Assembly: GCA_964549335.1 (NCBI GenBank)
Contig: CAZJUQ010000017.1
Span: forward strand, 78,329-142,328
Origin: Sulfidibacterium sp964549335
Lineage (GTDB): Bacteria > Bacteroidota > Bacteroidia > Bacteroidales > F082
DNA length: 64,000 nucleotides
Reading direction: 5' to 3'
Shown here piece by piece: positions 1 to 8,894 of the stretch (positions are counted from its first letter, which is position 1; every line of letters begins with the position of its first letter). The position numbers and the translations under genes are program-made. The notes below the pieces were generated by a model. It did not search any database. It saw nothing but the letters and a program-made list of their open reading frames with translations, and was not told where the DNA came from.

Positions 1-1
1 A

Positions 2-1084
2 TACCGCACAGAAAACCCTTATTATAAAATTAGCGGTAACAATATAAAAGCGGGACTCTATTTGAAGATGAAAAATTATAAAAAGGCGCTTGTTTTGTTG
101 CAAGACAATGTGTCGAACCCAGTTTTAAACAATTATGCTGCCGAAAAATTGCTAACATTTAAACTGTTGTACGAAGTATATACCAAAATGTCTAAATATA
201 AAGAGGCTTTTCAATGGAACGATTCGTTGAGGAGTTTCGAAAACTTTTTGCGCGATAAAGAGGTGCGATCGAAAATTGCCGAACTGGAGACAAAATACCA
301 AACCGAAAAACACAAACACACAATATCGTTGTTGCTTGCCAAAAATGAGATATATACCCAACAGATACGGTTTGCATTGGCTTTTATCACCGGATTGATA
401 TTTATTATTGTACTCGGAATTTATATTGCACGCATGAGTAGAATGAAGTGGAAATTGCGCGAAAACAAACTGCAACAACAACTTTTGCTCTCGCAAATGA
501 ACCCCCATTTTATTTTTAATGCGCTGTCATCAATACAGCAAATGATAAAAAGCGGAAAGACCGTTGATGCCGATTTTTACCTCGGAAAATTTGCCTCCAT
601 AACGCGTATTGTACTCGAATATTCAAGAGAGGAGAGCATACCCCTCGAAAAAGAGATTGAAGTGTTGCAAAGCTATATTGAACTCGAAAAATTGCGCCTT
701 GACAATAGTTTCGATTACAAAATCGAATTAAAAGACAATTTGGAAACCGAGTTTATCAATATTCCTCCCATGGCAATTCAGCCTTTTGTCGAAAACGCCA
801 TAAAACACGGCTTGAAAGATAAAGAAGACAAGGGCTCTCTTTTGTTGGTTTTCGAAGATTTGGGCGATGTGCTGAAAATAGTTATTGAAGATAACGGGGT
901 AGGCATATACAGCCAGGCAAAAGAGATGCGCCGGCAACACAAATCAATGGCAATGGAAATATTCGAGATGAGAAGAATGCTTATGCAAAAACGTTTTAAA
1001 AAGAAATTGTACGTAAGGTTTCTGGATTTGAGCCGCCAAGGTGCCACAGGAACCAGAGTTATTATTCATTTACCTATTTTGTAG
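2..1084 (+). CDS. LytS-type sensor histidine kinase with TPR region (5' end cut by window edge)
   Basis: This is the C-terminal part of a membrane histidine kinase of the LytS/YehU class (His_kinase, PF06580). The frame is open to the left edge, so the TTG at 62 and the ATG at 68 are internal codons and the true start lies outside. The visible order is TPR-like helices, a coiled segment, one membrane helix at about 383-442, and the kinase domain. The phospho-acceptor box NPHFIFN has its His codon at 506-508. The ATP-binding N-box is NAIKHGL, followed by a DNGVGI G-box. In this family the N-terminal TPRs are usually exported and sense an unknown signal. The response regulator starts 2 nt after the stop, so they form one operon and a cognate pair. 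The ligand cannot be read from the sequence. Confidence 0.93.
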   Translation, partial: YRTENPYYKISGNNIKAGLYLKMKNYKKALVLLQDNVSNPVLNNYAAEKLLTFKLLYEVYTKMSKYKEAFQWNDSLRSFENFLRDKEVRSKIAELETKYQTEKHKHTISLLLAKNEIYTQQIRFALAFITGLIFIIVLGIYIARMSRMKWKLRENKLQQQLLLSQMNPHFIFNALSSIQQMIKSGKTVDADFYLGKFASITRIVLEYSREESIPLEKEIEVLQSYIELEKLRLDNSFDYKIELKDNLETEFINIPPMAIQPFVENAIKHGLKDKEDKGSLLLVFEDLGDVLKIVIEDNGVGIYSQAKEMRRQHKSMAMEIFEMRRMLMQKRFKKKLYVRFLDLSRQGATGTRVIIHLPIL

Positions 1085-1086
1085 TT

Positions 1087-1836
1087 ATGGTTAAAGCTAT
1101 AATTGTTGACGACGAGAAAATTAACAGGGATGTGATAAGAAAGATGCTGAACAGCTATTTTCCCGATATTGACGTGGTTGCCGAAGCCGATTCGGTAAAA
1201 TCGGCGGTATCGGCCATTAATGAGTTTTCGCCTCATTTGGTCTTGCTCGATATCGAAATAAAGGGTGGAACCGGTTTTGATGTTTTACAATTGTTAAAAC
1301 CTTACCGCTTTAAAGTGGTTTTTATTACGGCATTTGATAATTTCGCCATAAAAGCCATCAAATTCAGTGCAATGGATTATATTTTAAAACCTGTCAACGA
1401 AGCCGAATTTCAACAAGCCGTTCAAAATTCTTTGAAGTTGATAAACGACGAAGAAGATAACCTGAAACAAAACGAACTTTTGCTCGAATATTACCAAAAA
1501 AAGACACAACAGGGAAAACTTGTTTTGCGTACCACCGAAGCCTTGCACATTATTGATATTTCCGATATAATATATTGCAAAAGCGATAACGCCTACACCT
1601 CATTTTTTCTCAATAACGGAGAAGAGATAATTGTGTCGAAAAGCATCAAAGAGTACGTGTCGTTGTTGCAAGAATACGCTTTTTTCCGTCCCCACCAGTC
1701 ATATTTGGTCAACCTCAATTTTGTAAAAAAAATTGATAAGGGCGACGGTGGTTTTATAGTATTGAAAAACGGAAAAGAGATTCCCGTTTCATCGCGTCAA
1801 AAAAAGAAGATAATCGAACTTTTTGAAAAACTGTGA
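1087..1836 (+). CDS. LytTR-family response regulator
   Basis: Cytoplasmic two-component response regulator. Residues 1-120 are a receiver domain with acidic pair D8-D9, phospho-acceptor D55 and conserved K101 in ILKP. Residues about 145-247 form a LytTR DNA-binding domain, recognisable from RPHQSYLVNL and the end motif PVSSRQKKK. The length of 249 aa is normal for the family. It starts 2 nt behind the kinase stop, so it should be phosphorylated by that kinase. LytTR proteins bind imperfect direct repeats upstream of targets. The rightward envelope-gene run beginning 165 nt downstream is a plausible target, but that is inference from position only. Confidence 0.95.
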   Translation: MVKAIIVDDEKINRDVIRKMLNSYFPDIDVVAEADSVKSAVSAINEFSPHLVLLDIEIKGGTGFDVLQLLKPYRFKVVFITAFDNFAIKAIKFSAMDYILKPVNEAEFQQAVQNSLKLINDEEDNLKQNELLLEYYQKKTQQGKLVLRTTEALHIIDISDIIYCKSDNAYTSFFLNNGEEIIVSKSIKEYVSLLQEYAFFRPHQSYLVNLNFVKKIDKGDGGFIVLKNGKEIPVSSRQKKKIIELFEKL

Positions 1837-1931
1837 GAAAAAGTTCTTCTTTTTTATTTTATAAGCTTTACGTTTTCAAACACAATAGCGGCGGATTCAA
1901 ATAAAGTGGCGGCTAATTCAAGTTTTAAGGG

Positions 1932-1959
1932 GGCACGTGCCGTTAATAAATTAATTTTG
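1932..1959 (+). promoter_or_regulatory. candidate promoter and palindrome upstream of the OmpA/LamG gene
   Basis: TAATTTTG at 1952-1959 matches the Bacteroidota -7 consensus TAnnTTTG and lies 42 nt before the ATG at 2002. No good TTTG -33 box is seen. A perfect 10-bp palindrome GGCACGTGCC sits at 1932-1941, about where an activator or repressor would bind. Confidence 0.45.
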
Positions 1960-2001
1960 CTTGCAAACACAGTATAGCTAATCGTAATAATTTGTTTAAT
2001 T

Positions 2002-3303
2002 ATGAAAATGAAAAATGCAATGAAAATTTTAGCGCTTCTGTTTCTGTCGATGACGGTGAGCTTAAGTGTAAATGCTCAAGCCATAAAAGTTCCCGTTAAG
2101 AAAAAAGTGGAAAATCAAGTGAACACCCGTGCCAACAACAACGTTGACCATTTACTCGACAAAGGTTTCGACGAAGTGGAAAACGGAATAAAAGGTCTGT
2201 TCAAAAAAAAGAAACACAAAAAAAACAAAAGCGGTAACGACCAATCGCAAGCAACGGAACAAAATTCTAACATGCAGGGTGAAAATGCCGCAGAACAAAA
2301 CGCTCAAACGGACAAAGAGCAGGTGCACAATCCGAAAGTTAAATGGGCAAAATACGATTTTGTGCCGGGTCAAACCGTGATATTCGAAGACGGACCTTCG
2401 CAAGATGAAGAGAACGGCGAATTTCCCAGTCGCTGGGACTTATATGAAGGAAATGTTGAAATAGGTGAAGTGGACGGTGAAATGGTTATAATGTTCTTGA
2501 GTGGAAGCGACGCCATTGTCCCTTACCTGAAAAACTCAAAAGAAGACTATTTGCCCGATGTTTTTACCTTTGAAATGGATGTTTGGTTTAGCAAGGGTTC
2601 TTCCACTGCAAACCGGGTTTGGGTTTGTCTCGGAGATAAAAAAAACCAGGGAAACAGAGGCGGTTCTAGCAAATGTTTGGTTATCATGCCGCACAGTCTG
2701 GAGTTCTTAAACTCCGAAATGGATTATCCCGGAACCGAAAATGTCGGTTGGACGGTGGAACGTACAGGTTCGTGGCGCCACATTGCCATTGCATATACAA
2801 AAGGTAAGTTTAAAGCATATATGGATGATACACGCCTGATAAATGTTCCGCACCTCGAAGTTAATCCTACCGGAATTACCATCGAATCGGGTAACGACAA
2901 CATTTTTATTAAAAACATACGTATTGCTAAAGGCGGCGTAAAATATTACGACAGAGTGCTTAGCGACGGTAAAATTGTTGAAAACGGTATCCGTTTCGAC
3001 GTTAACAAAGCCACTCTGAAACCCGAAAGTATGGGACCTATTAATAAGATATATAAACTGATGAAAAAATATCCCGACTTGAAATTCAGCGTGGAAGGAC
3101 ATACCGACAGCGACGGCGACGAAGATTTCAATATGGAACTTTCGAAAAAACGTGCTCTTACCGTAATGAATAAATTAATCTCCATGGGAATTGATAAATC
3201 GCGCCTTAAATATACCGGTTGGGGCGAATCGAAACCTATTGACACCAATGCCACCCCTGAAGGAAAAGCAAACAACAGAAGAGTGGAATTTGTGAAATTT
3301 TAA
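2002..3303 (+). CDS. OmpA-family outer-membrane protein with LamG-like domain
   Basis: Exported envelope protein of 433 aa. A signal peptide covers residues 1-25 (cleavage after VNA). A lysine-rich, low-complexity stretch follows at about 64-80, then a Gln/Asn-rich linker. Residues about 125-315 look like a concanavalin/LamG-type beta sandwich (WRHIAIAYT, FKAYMDD). Residues about 325-433 are an OmpA C-terminal peptidoglycan-binding domain with EGHTDSDG, the LSKKRA helix and GWGESKP. The OmpA domain normally tethers outer-membrane proteins to the cell wall; the LamG part may bind a surface glycan. It heads a run of six rightward envelope genes behind the LytTR regulator. The fold assignment for the middle domain is less certain than for the OmpA domain. 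Confidence 0.9.
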   Translation: MKMKNAMKILALLFLSMTVSLSVNAQAIKVPVKKKVENQVNTRANNNVDHLLDKGFDEVENGIKGLFKKKKHKKNKSGNDQSQATEQNSNMQGENAAEQNAQTDKEQVHNPKVKWAKYDFVPGQTVIFEDGPSQDEENGEFPSRWDLYEGNVEIGEVDGEMVIMFLSGSDAIVPYLKNSKEDYLPDVFTFEMDVWFSKGSSTANRVWVCLGDKKNQGNRGGSSKCLVIMPHSLEFLNSEMDYPGTENVGWTVERTGSWRHIAIAYTKGKFKAYMDDTRLINVPHLEVNPTGITIESGNDNIFIKNIRIAKGGVKYYDRVLSDGKIVENGIRFDVNKATLKPESMGPINKIYKLMKKYPDLKFSVEGHTDSDGDEDFNMELSKKRALTVMNKLISMGIDKSRLKYTGWGESKPIDTNATPEGKANNRRVEFVKF

Positions 3304-3497
3304 TAACGGAAACAATTTTGCGCCTTGTTACAAAAAGCAATACAAACCTAAAACAATAACTCCATGCAATTTTTAAACTTAATACGGCTTAATACCTCGA
3401 CAACGGAAACGACAGGGCAATATGAATTTTGCCGGCTATTGCGGTAACGCTGCTAATGTTTTTTTAAGTGATAATTTTTGGTTAATATAGAGATACC

Positions 3498-3974
3498 ATG
3501 ATAAAATCATATAAATTTATTTCTCTTTTTCTTTCCCTGATTTTTGTTGGAATGGCAGGGTGTACCGGCAAGATAGACCGTACGGGCTTTTTGAAACCGG
3601 TGAAAATAAAAATTCCGAACGATATTAAAAACGATAAGTCGAAAGTTGAATTTATTAAAGCATCGGAAAAAATTATTAACGACTTGTCCGACCGTTTCGA
3701 AAATATCGCTCTTCACAATAAAGAACTTTTAAATAAAAAAGAAGACGAACTGACGGTTATGGATAAAATTAAACTGACAAAATTGAGCGTGGAATTGATT
3801 TCCGTTGGTGAATCCCTGAACCGTGAACTCGAAAAAATAAACAGCTATATGGATAAAAAACAGGAAGACGGTATTAACCAGCCCGATTTGAAAGTTTATG
3901 AAATTGTAGAAAAGTCAATAGAAGAACGCATTAATCAGTTGGACAAAAAGTACAATAATTATCTGAAAAATTAA
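3498..3974 (+). CDS. small predicted lipoprotein, function unknown
   Basis: I do not recognise a family. The 158-aa product starts with a basic, hydrophobic leader and a lipobox-like MAGC at about residues 19-22, so it is probably an anchored lipoprotein. The rest is highly charged (many Lys, Glu, Asp) and predicted mostly helical or coiled-coil, without further cysteines. It lies 194 nt after the OmpA/LamG gene and 27 nt before the next exported protein, so it is probably co-expressed with the latter. Confidence 0.75.
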   Translation: MIKSYKFISLFLSLIFVGMAGCTGKIDRTGFLKPVKIKIPNDIKNDKSKVEFIKASEKIINDLSDRFENIALHNKELLNKKEDELTVMDKIKLTKLSVELISVGESLNRELEKINSYMDKKQEDGINQPDLKVYEIVEKSIEERINQLDKKYNNYLKN

Positions 3975-4001
3975 TTAACACAACATAAAAAGTATAAACA
4001 A

Positions 4002-4823
4002 ATGAAAAAGTTTCAAAAACAACAAAGTAAAACGGCAAAATTTCTGTTTGCCGGTGTAATTTTACTTCTTGCTTTCGGACAATTGAAAGCGCAAGACGAT
4101 TACATCAAACGTTATCCCATTGAGTCGGCCAAGGTAACATACAACGTGAAATCGCCCGACGGTAACGGTACAAAAGTGCTTATTTTCGATAATTACGGAA
4201 AACGCCAATCCGTTCACGAAACACTGAAAAAACACGGAAAAGTGATAAAAGACAATCTGATTTTATTTAATAACGATAAATCATACATCGTTGATTTGCT
4301 TGAAAATACCGCAATTGACCAGTCTGAAATTTCGGGAATGGCAATGAATATGGTGAAAGGAATGGGTGGTGACGACATGTCGGCTTCGGGTAAAAAAGTT
4401 TTGGAAAGTATGGGCGGAAAACAGATTGGCAACGAATCTTTCCTGGGCAAAAACTGCGAAAAATGGCAAGTTAATACCATGGGAAAAACAACAATGCTCA
4501 TCTGGAAAGGAATTCCTCTGAAAACCGAAAGCCGTGTGTTCGGGATAAAATCACTCGAAGAGGCCACAAGCATTAAAACGGGTTTGTCGTTTAGCGACAG
4601 CGATTTTGAACCCCCTGCCGGAATAAAAATAGAAAACACTGCTGAAAAAATAAACGAATCGATGGAAATTAGCGATGAAGACAGGGAACAGATGAGAAAA
4701 CTTCAAAATATGTCGTATTCCGAATATAAAAGCATTCTGAAAAAAGATAATCCCAACTTGACGGATGAAGAGATTAAACAATCGTACGAATTGATGAAAA
4801 AATTAGGAAAAATATTTAATTAA
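4002..4823 (+). CDS. exported protein, DUF4412-like
   Basis: 273-aa protein with a signal peptide (residues 1-30, cleavage after KAQ). The body is a predicted beta-rich periplasmic or outer-membrane-associated domain, with phrases such as GKNCEKWQV and TMLIWKGIPL. These resemble DUF4412-type exported proteins of Bacteroidota; I am only moderately sure of that match. The C-terminal 60 residues are helical and charged, with two SxxE(Y/L)-type helices. The middle is rich in Met and Gly (about 108-130). It is followed 13 nt later by the DUF805 gene, which suggests one transcript. The molecular role is unknown. Confidence 0.75.
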   Translation: MKKFQKQQSKTAKFLFAGVILLLAFGQLKAQDDYIKRYPIESAKVTYNVKSPDGNGTKVLIFDNYGKRQSVHETLKKHGKVIKDNLILFNNDKSYIVDLLENTAIDQSEISGMAMNMVKGMGGDDMSASGKKVLESMGGKQIGNESFLGKNCEKWQVNTMGKTTMLIWKGIPLKTESRVFGIKSLEEATSIKTGLSFSDSDFEPPAGIKIENTAEKINESMEISDEDREQMRKLQNMSYSEYKSILKKDNPNLTDEEIKQSYELMKKLGKIFN

Positions 4824-4836
4824 AACATTTAAAACT

Positions 4837-5196
4837 ATGAATTGGTATTTAAAAGTCCTTAAACAGTATGCCGACTTTAACGGCCGTGCTTCCAGAACCG
4901 AATTTTGGATGTTCGTTTTGTTCAATATTATTTTTGCCGTGGCGGCAAACATAATCGATTACATTTTGGGAACAGGATATGTTTTTAACATGATTTACAA
5001 TTTGGCGATACTTGTTCCCTCCATTGCCGTTTCGGTTCGAAGATTGCACGATATAAACAAAAGCGGCTGGTTGCTGCTCGTGAGTTTAATTCCGGTAATA
5101 GGCATCATTTGGTTAATTATTTTGTTTGTTACCGAAGGTACTCCCGGCGAAAACCAGTACGGCCCCAATCCTATGGACGACCCCGCAGGATTTTAA
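4837..5196 (+). CDS. DUF805 family inner-membrane protein
   Basis: 119-aa polytopic membrane protein with the DUF805 (YhaH/YhaI) signature: N-terminal FNGRASRTEFW, the basic RRLHDINKSGW loop between hydrophobic segments, and a C-terminal G.N.YGPNP tail. About three to four membrane helices are visible (residues about 24-45, 52-68, 76-100). The length is typical. The family is widespread in bacteria but has no assigned biochemical function. It sits inside a run of exported proteins, 13 nt after one and 27 nt before the next. Confidence 0.93.
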   Translation: MNWYLKVLKQYADFNGRASRTEFWMFVLFNIIFAVAANIIDYILGTGYVFNMIYNLAILVPSIAVSVRRLHDINKSGWLLLVSLIPVIGIIWLIILFVTEGTPGENQYGPNPMDDPAGF

Positions 5197-5223
5197 AATT
5201 GTTAAATAGATATTTTGAATATT

Positions 5224-6438
5224 ATGTATAAACTCTTCTCTTTTATTGTATTCGGTATTTTAATGTCGTTTTCCTCTTTCGGCAAAGAGACTAAGGTGGC
5301 GGGTGACTGGTTGCTTACCAAAATAGAAACCCCCGGCGGAACAAAAGAGGTTTACGATTTTGTAAAATTTGATGCTAACGGCGACTTCGTTTTCATGAAT
5401 ATGAAATTGGGAGTTTGGAAATACAACCAAAAGAGCAACGTGGTTGAGTTGTCGTCCGAAAAATTCGCTCTGGCAAACGGAAATAACAGCGTTGTTGAAC
5501 TCAACGGCAATAAGATGATTCTCGAAAACAAGGGAAACAAAATGTATTTCCTAAGAATCGATTTCGAAAAAGTGTCGGAGGATAACAAAAATTCGGGTTT
5601 GGAAGGAACCTGGAAAACCATACCCGGTGAAAGCAATGTTTTACGGATTTTTGTTTTCAAACTCCCTGACACTTTTTCATATGTCGAAAAAATTCCCGGC
5701 GTGGAAACCACAGGCGACGGCAGGTGGATTTACAAAAAAAACGATAACTCCCTTTTGCTTGTCGCCCGCATTGAAGACCTCGACAATGTTTTTAAAGTGG
5801 AAAAAATTTCACCGGATAAAATTTTGTTGAAAAGCAAAAATACCACCTTCACACTCGTAAAGGATACCCCTGTTTATAATATCGAAAATCTTAATTTTAC
5901 GGAAGATGACTTTTTCGACCGGGACGGAAATTATAAGTACGAAGGTGACGAGGAAAAACTTCCCTGGAATGATGAATACCGTATGTATGAGTATTTGAGC
6001 GGTGTTAAAAAACTGGAATACAAATACTCCTCTTTGGTTAACGGCACAAAAGTCTTTCAAACCAAAACCCTCGTTGCAAACGTATCGACCGATGAAAATC
6101 AAAACAGGGTTTGTGTCGATTTTATTTTTTACGGATACGATAAAGAACACTTGCCCGACGATACCGATTTGCCCCCCAATTGTGTGTCGGATAATAACTT
6201 CTATAACAGGTTGTTCCCCGAAAAAGAACTGGATTTCAGAGTGGTAGGTAAAGAAGATGTTAAAGTCGCCGCAGGTAATTTTAAATGCACTGTCGTGGAA
6301 GCTGTAGGAATGAACGACAATAAATTCAGAATGTGGATGATTGACGACAAGCCGGGAGTATATGCTAAAATAATAGAGCAAAATAGCGATTCCTCTTTCG
6401 GCTATTATCATGTTTTCGAATTGCTGTCGATAAAATAA
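5224..6438 (+). CDS. exported protein with lipocalin-like and DUF3108-like parts
   Basis: Secreted or periplasmic protein of 404 aa. I choose the ATG at 5224 because the signal peptide (MYKLFSF... to SSFG) begins there; a TTG at 5215 would only add three residues. Two consecutive small beta-barrel modules open with GDWLLTKIE and GLEGTWKTI, in the manner of lipocalin-like domains. The C-terminal third contains VKVAAGNFKCTVVEA, a pattern found in exported proteins of the DUF3108/TapB-like type that are thought to handle envelope lipids or polymers. The exact family is uncertain. A strong hairpin terminator follows at 6462-6509, closing the 3498-6438 group. Confidence 0.75.
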   Translation: MYKLFSFIVFGILMSFSSFGKETKVAGDWLLTKIETPGGTKEVYDFVKFDANGDFVFMNMKLGVWKYNQKSNVVELSSEKFALANGNNSVVELNGNKMILENKGNKMYFLRIDFEKVSEDNKNSGLEGTWKTIPGESNVLRIFVFKLPDTFSYVEKIPGVETTGDGRWIYKKNDNSLLLVARIEDLDNVFKVEKISPDKILLKSKNTTFTLVKDTPVYNIENLNFTEDDFFDRDGNYKYEGDEEKLPWNDEYRMYEYLSGVKKLEYKYSSLVNGTKVFQTKTLVANVSTDENQNRVCVDFIFYGYDKEHLPDDTDLPPNCVSDNNFYNRLFPEKELDFRVVGKEDVKVAAGNFKCTVVEAVGMNDNKFRMWMIDDKPGVYAKIIEQNSDSSFGYYHVFELLSIK

Positions 6439-6461
6439 AAATATAGAACAATACGGCTTTT

Positions 6462-6509
6462 TCCGGCAACCGTTTTTGTCGAAAAATTACGGTTGCCGGA
6501 TTTTTTTTT
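6462..6509 (+). terminator. Rho-independent terminator
   Basis: A perfect 12-bp stem TCCGGCAACCGT (6462-6473) / ACGGTTGCCGGA (6489-6500) is followed by nine T residues. It ends the exported-protein group before the 538-aa gene. Confidence 0.93.
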
Positions 6510-6529
6510 AACACACACAACTTTTTTTA

Positions 6530-8146
6530 ATGAAACGGTTACCCTTTTTTATTTTCTTAATCTTTACCCTTTTTGCGGGCAGTGTTGCTTTTGCACGTCA
6601 GGTGGAAATTGCCCTCTCTTCTAATGTGGAAGCCAACAAGTTTACCGATGAAGAGATAAAAAAATACAGCTTGTCTGACCAAAACTACGACAAAGCCGGA
6701 ATAATAAAAAAAGAAAATGAAGTAACCGCAAAATTCCAAGAACTGGTAAAATTCCGATATGCGGAAATATTGCGAAAACTCGGCAAAAACAATGACGTGC
6801 GCTTTGTTGACGAGTATAATCCCTCCACAACAAATTTTATTCTGCGCATAGTATTCTACATTACCGTTGACGAGGTGCCGTTGGATGTAAATATTGAAGG
6901 AAAAAAGTTGAAATCAGGCGAATACATACACGGGCTATACGTTATTCACGTGATGTTTCAACTCGAAGACCCCCATTCGGCAAACAACAACGAAATAGTC
7001 GATTTGACACCCGAATATCACTATGTTTACAATTCAAACGAACATCTTACGGCTGATTTTCTTATTAACGATTATTGGAAATTCTTTATGAAAAATGCCG
7101 TTCCCAAAGCCAATGCCGATGCCATGAGCTCTATTATCGAAAGTTTTACCCTTTACGCTAAAGCATCAATAAAATATAAACCCTTGGAGGGCAAAAAACC
7201 CAAAGCCGACGGAAAACAAAAGGGATATGTAACTGTGAAAATTCCTGAAATAACCGGCGAAGCAAAGAAAAACAGCATAACACGGTTTTTGTTGAAATGC
7301 GAAAAAGGAACTTTCCTTGAAACGGGTACAAACCAAATAGAATTCAGCGGTGCCGAATGTTATTATGAAAACTACGGCGGCAAAAGAGTTTTCAAAACCA
7401 AATATAAAGCCTACAATTGTAAAGATTACGAAAAATCTAAACGCAATTACGATATTTTTACCTTGATTCAAAAAGAGTGTATGCAAAAAGAGGTTGAAAA
7501 TACCCTGCTTGAAAAAAAGGTCATTTTTCAGTGCGAAAAGAGATACGATGTTTACGCCTATTATACCGCTCCGAAATATGTTAAAGCCGCTGTTGTATGG
7601 AGAAATGTTACAATACGGTTTCCCGGCGAGGGACAAACACCCCAGGAATTGGTCTATTCGCCGGCACTCGAAAATAAAAGTTTGGACGAAATTAAAGGTA
7701 CCGATGGAAAACCTTTGAAAATACCTTTCTCTATGATGATGCCGGGATACGGAAAACGGACATTATACGGCATCCCGCAAAACGAATACAGCACACCCGA
7801 AATATTGTATGTAACTTCGCTTATGAAAGATGTCCCTTTTTCCGTTGATTTGTCGCACAACGCTTTAAACTCGTGCGAAATAATTAAAATGGATAACGGA
7901 CCTGTCTATTTGGACCTCTCTTTTGACCTCTATATGGGGAATCTACCCGAAGCTTTACAAAATACCGTCAGGTGCTGGGACCCGAAAGTGATGAGAATGA
8001 TGGGGCATACTCTGGCGCGTTACCATTTCCCAACGGCTTACATTACCGAAAAGGATATTGAAAATTTTAAAAAGTTTACAAAGGTCGAAAAAACACTCTC
8101 CAACGGAAAAGCAACCTTGAGGCTGGAATTTATTCCCGAAAAATAA
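6530..8146 (+). CDS. large exported protein, function unknown
   Basis: 538 aa with a signal peptide (cleavage likely after VAFA, residue 22). I do not recognise a family. The body looks like several beta-rich modules. Eight cysteines lie in the mature part; five cluster at about residues 260-330 (KCEKG, AECYY, YNCKD, KECMQ, FQCEK) and could form disulfides. The repeated use of Tyr and Lys and the absence of membrane segments suggest a periplasmic or surface protein. No T9SS sorting domain is present at the C-terminus. The gene starts 20 nt after a strong terminator, so it probably has its own promoter. Confidence 0.7.
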   Translation: MKRLPFFIFLIFTLFAGSVAFARQVEIALSSNVEANKFTDEEIKKYSLSDQNYDKAGIIKKENEVTAKFQELVKFRYAEILRKLGKNNDVRFVDEYNPSTTNFILRIVFYITVDEVPLDVNIEGKKLKSGEYIHGLYVIHVMFQLEDPHSANNNEIVDLTPEYHYVYNSNEHLTADFLINDYWKFFMKNAVPKANADAMSSIIESFTLYAKASIKYKPLEGKKPKADGKQKGYVTVKIPEITGEAKKNSITRFLLKCEKGTFLETGTNQIEFSGAECYYENYGGKRVFKTKYKAYNCKDYEKSKRNYDIFTLIQKECMQKEVENTLLEKKVIFQCEKRYDVYAYYTAPKYVKAAVVWRNVTIRFPGEGQTPQELVYSPALENKSLDEIKGTDGKPLKIPFSMMMPGYGKRTLYGIPQNEYSTPEILYVTSLMKDVPFSVDLSHNALNSCEIIKMDNGPVYLDLSFDLYMGNLPEALQNTVRCWDPKVMRMMGHTLARYHFPTAYITEKDIENFKKFTKVEKTLSNGKATLRLEFIPEK

Positions 8147-8249
8147 CATATGCCTACATCATACCTCTGTTCGGCAAATCGGTTCGCCTCCGCTTCGACG
8201 TAACATAACATTCTCTCTTTTTCCCTTTCCGTTTGTAACAAACAAAAAC

Positions 8250-8257
8250 TATATTTG
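8250..8257 (+). promoter_or_regulatory. -7 promoter element
   Basis: TATATTTG is a perfect match to TAnnTTTG, 17 nt before the ATG at 8275. The nearest TTTG (8232-8235) is spaced 14 nt away, shorter than the usual 19-21, so the -33 box is weak. Confidence 0.5.
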
Positions 8258-8274
8258 TAAAAAAAACTAAATGT

Positions 8275-8739
8275 ATGAGCGGAGGAATAGTACTCGGAAA
8301 CAAAATTCTTGATGTTGTTACTGCTGCATGGTTTCTTGCACAATTTTACAAAGTTGCAGTTTCATTGATTATGGAAAAAAAGATTATTTGGCGGCGTATG
8401 TTCGAAACGGGCGGTATGCCCAGTTCGCATTCCGCCACGGTTGCGGCACTTTCAACTTCGGTAGGCATTGTTTACGGTGTTACGTCAACGCTTTTTGCCG
8501 TTGTAACCGTTTTTGCCGTTATCGTTATGCACGATGCATCGGGAATAAGACGGGCGGCGGGAAAACAAGCCGGTGTGTTGAATAAACTTTCCGAATCGCT
8601 AAATGCCATATTCGAAAACAGGTTTCAACAAGAAAACTTGCGCGAACTGCTCGGACATACACCCGTGGAAGTATTTGTGGGAGCTCTGCTCGGTGTGGCG
8701 GTGGCGTTTTTGTTGAGGTTTTATCTGTTGGCAACATGA
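8275..8739 (+). CDS. YuiD-like divergent PAP2 family membrane protein (DUF212)
   Basis: 154-aa membrane protein of the YuiD/DUF212 family, distantly related to PAP2 phosphatases and vanadium haloperoxidases. Visible marks are GGMPSSHSATV at residues 46-56, MHDASGIRRAAGKQA after the third hydrophobic stretch, and GHTPVEVFVGALLG near the end. The Ser-His pair S51-H52 and the late GHTPxEV His resemble PAP2 catalytic elements, which suggests phosphatase or polyprenyl-phosphate chemistry. No activity is established for the family. The start at 8275 is set by the -7 element just upstream. Confidence 0.88.
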   Translation: MSGGIVLGNKILDVVTAAWFLAQFYKVAVSLIMEKKIIWRRMFETGGMPSSHSATVAALSTSVGIVYGVTSTLFAVVTVFAVIVMHDASGIRRAAGKQAGVLNKLSESLNAIFENRFQQENLRELLGHTPVEVFVGALLGVAVAFLLRFYLLAT

Positions 8740-8819
8740 TTTCATCTCTTGTAAAAATTAAAACAGACATCAATGTATTGCCGACCACAAATAATATGGA
8801 ATTGAAAAAAAAGATAATG

Positions 8820-8842
8820 ACGGAGAGAGAGCCTCCGTTTTT
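8820..8842 (+). terminator. probable terminator
   Basis: Stem ACGGAG (8820-8825) / CTCCGT (8833-8838) with a short purine loop and a T run to 8842, preceded by an A tract. The stem is short but well placed after the YuiD-like gene. Confidence 0.6.
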
Positions 8843-8894
8843 CTGCTGAAATTCCGGAACAACTTGAATTTGTTATTTCAAAAACATAATAGAT

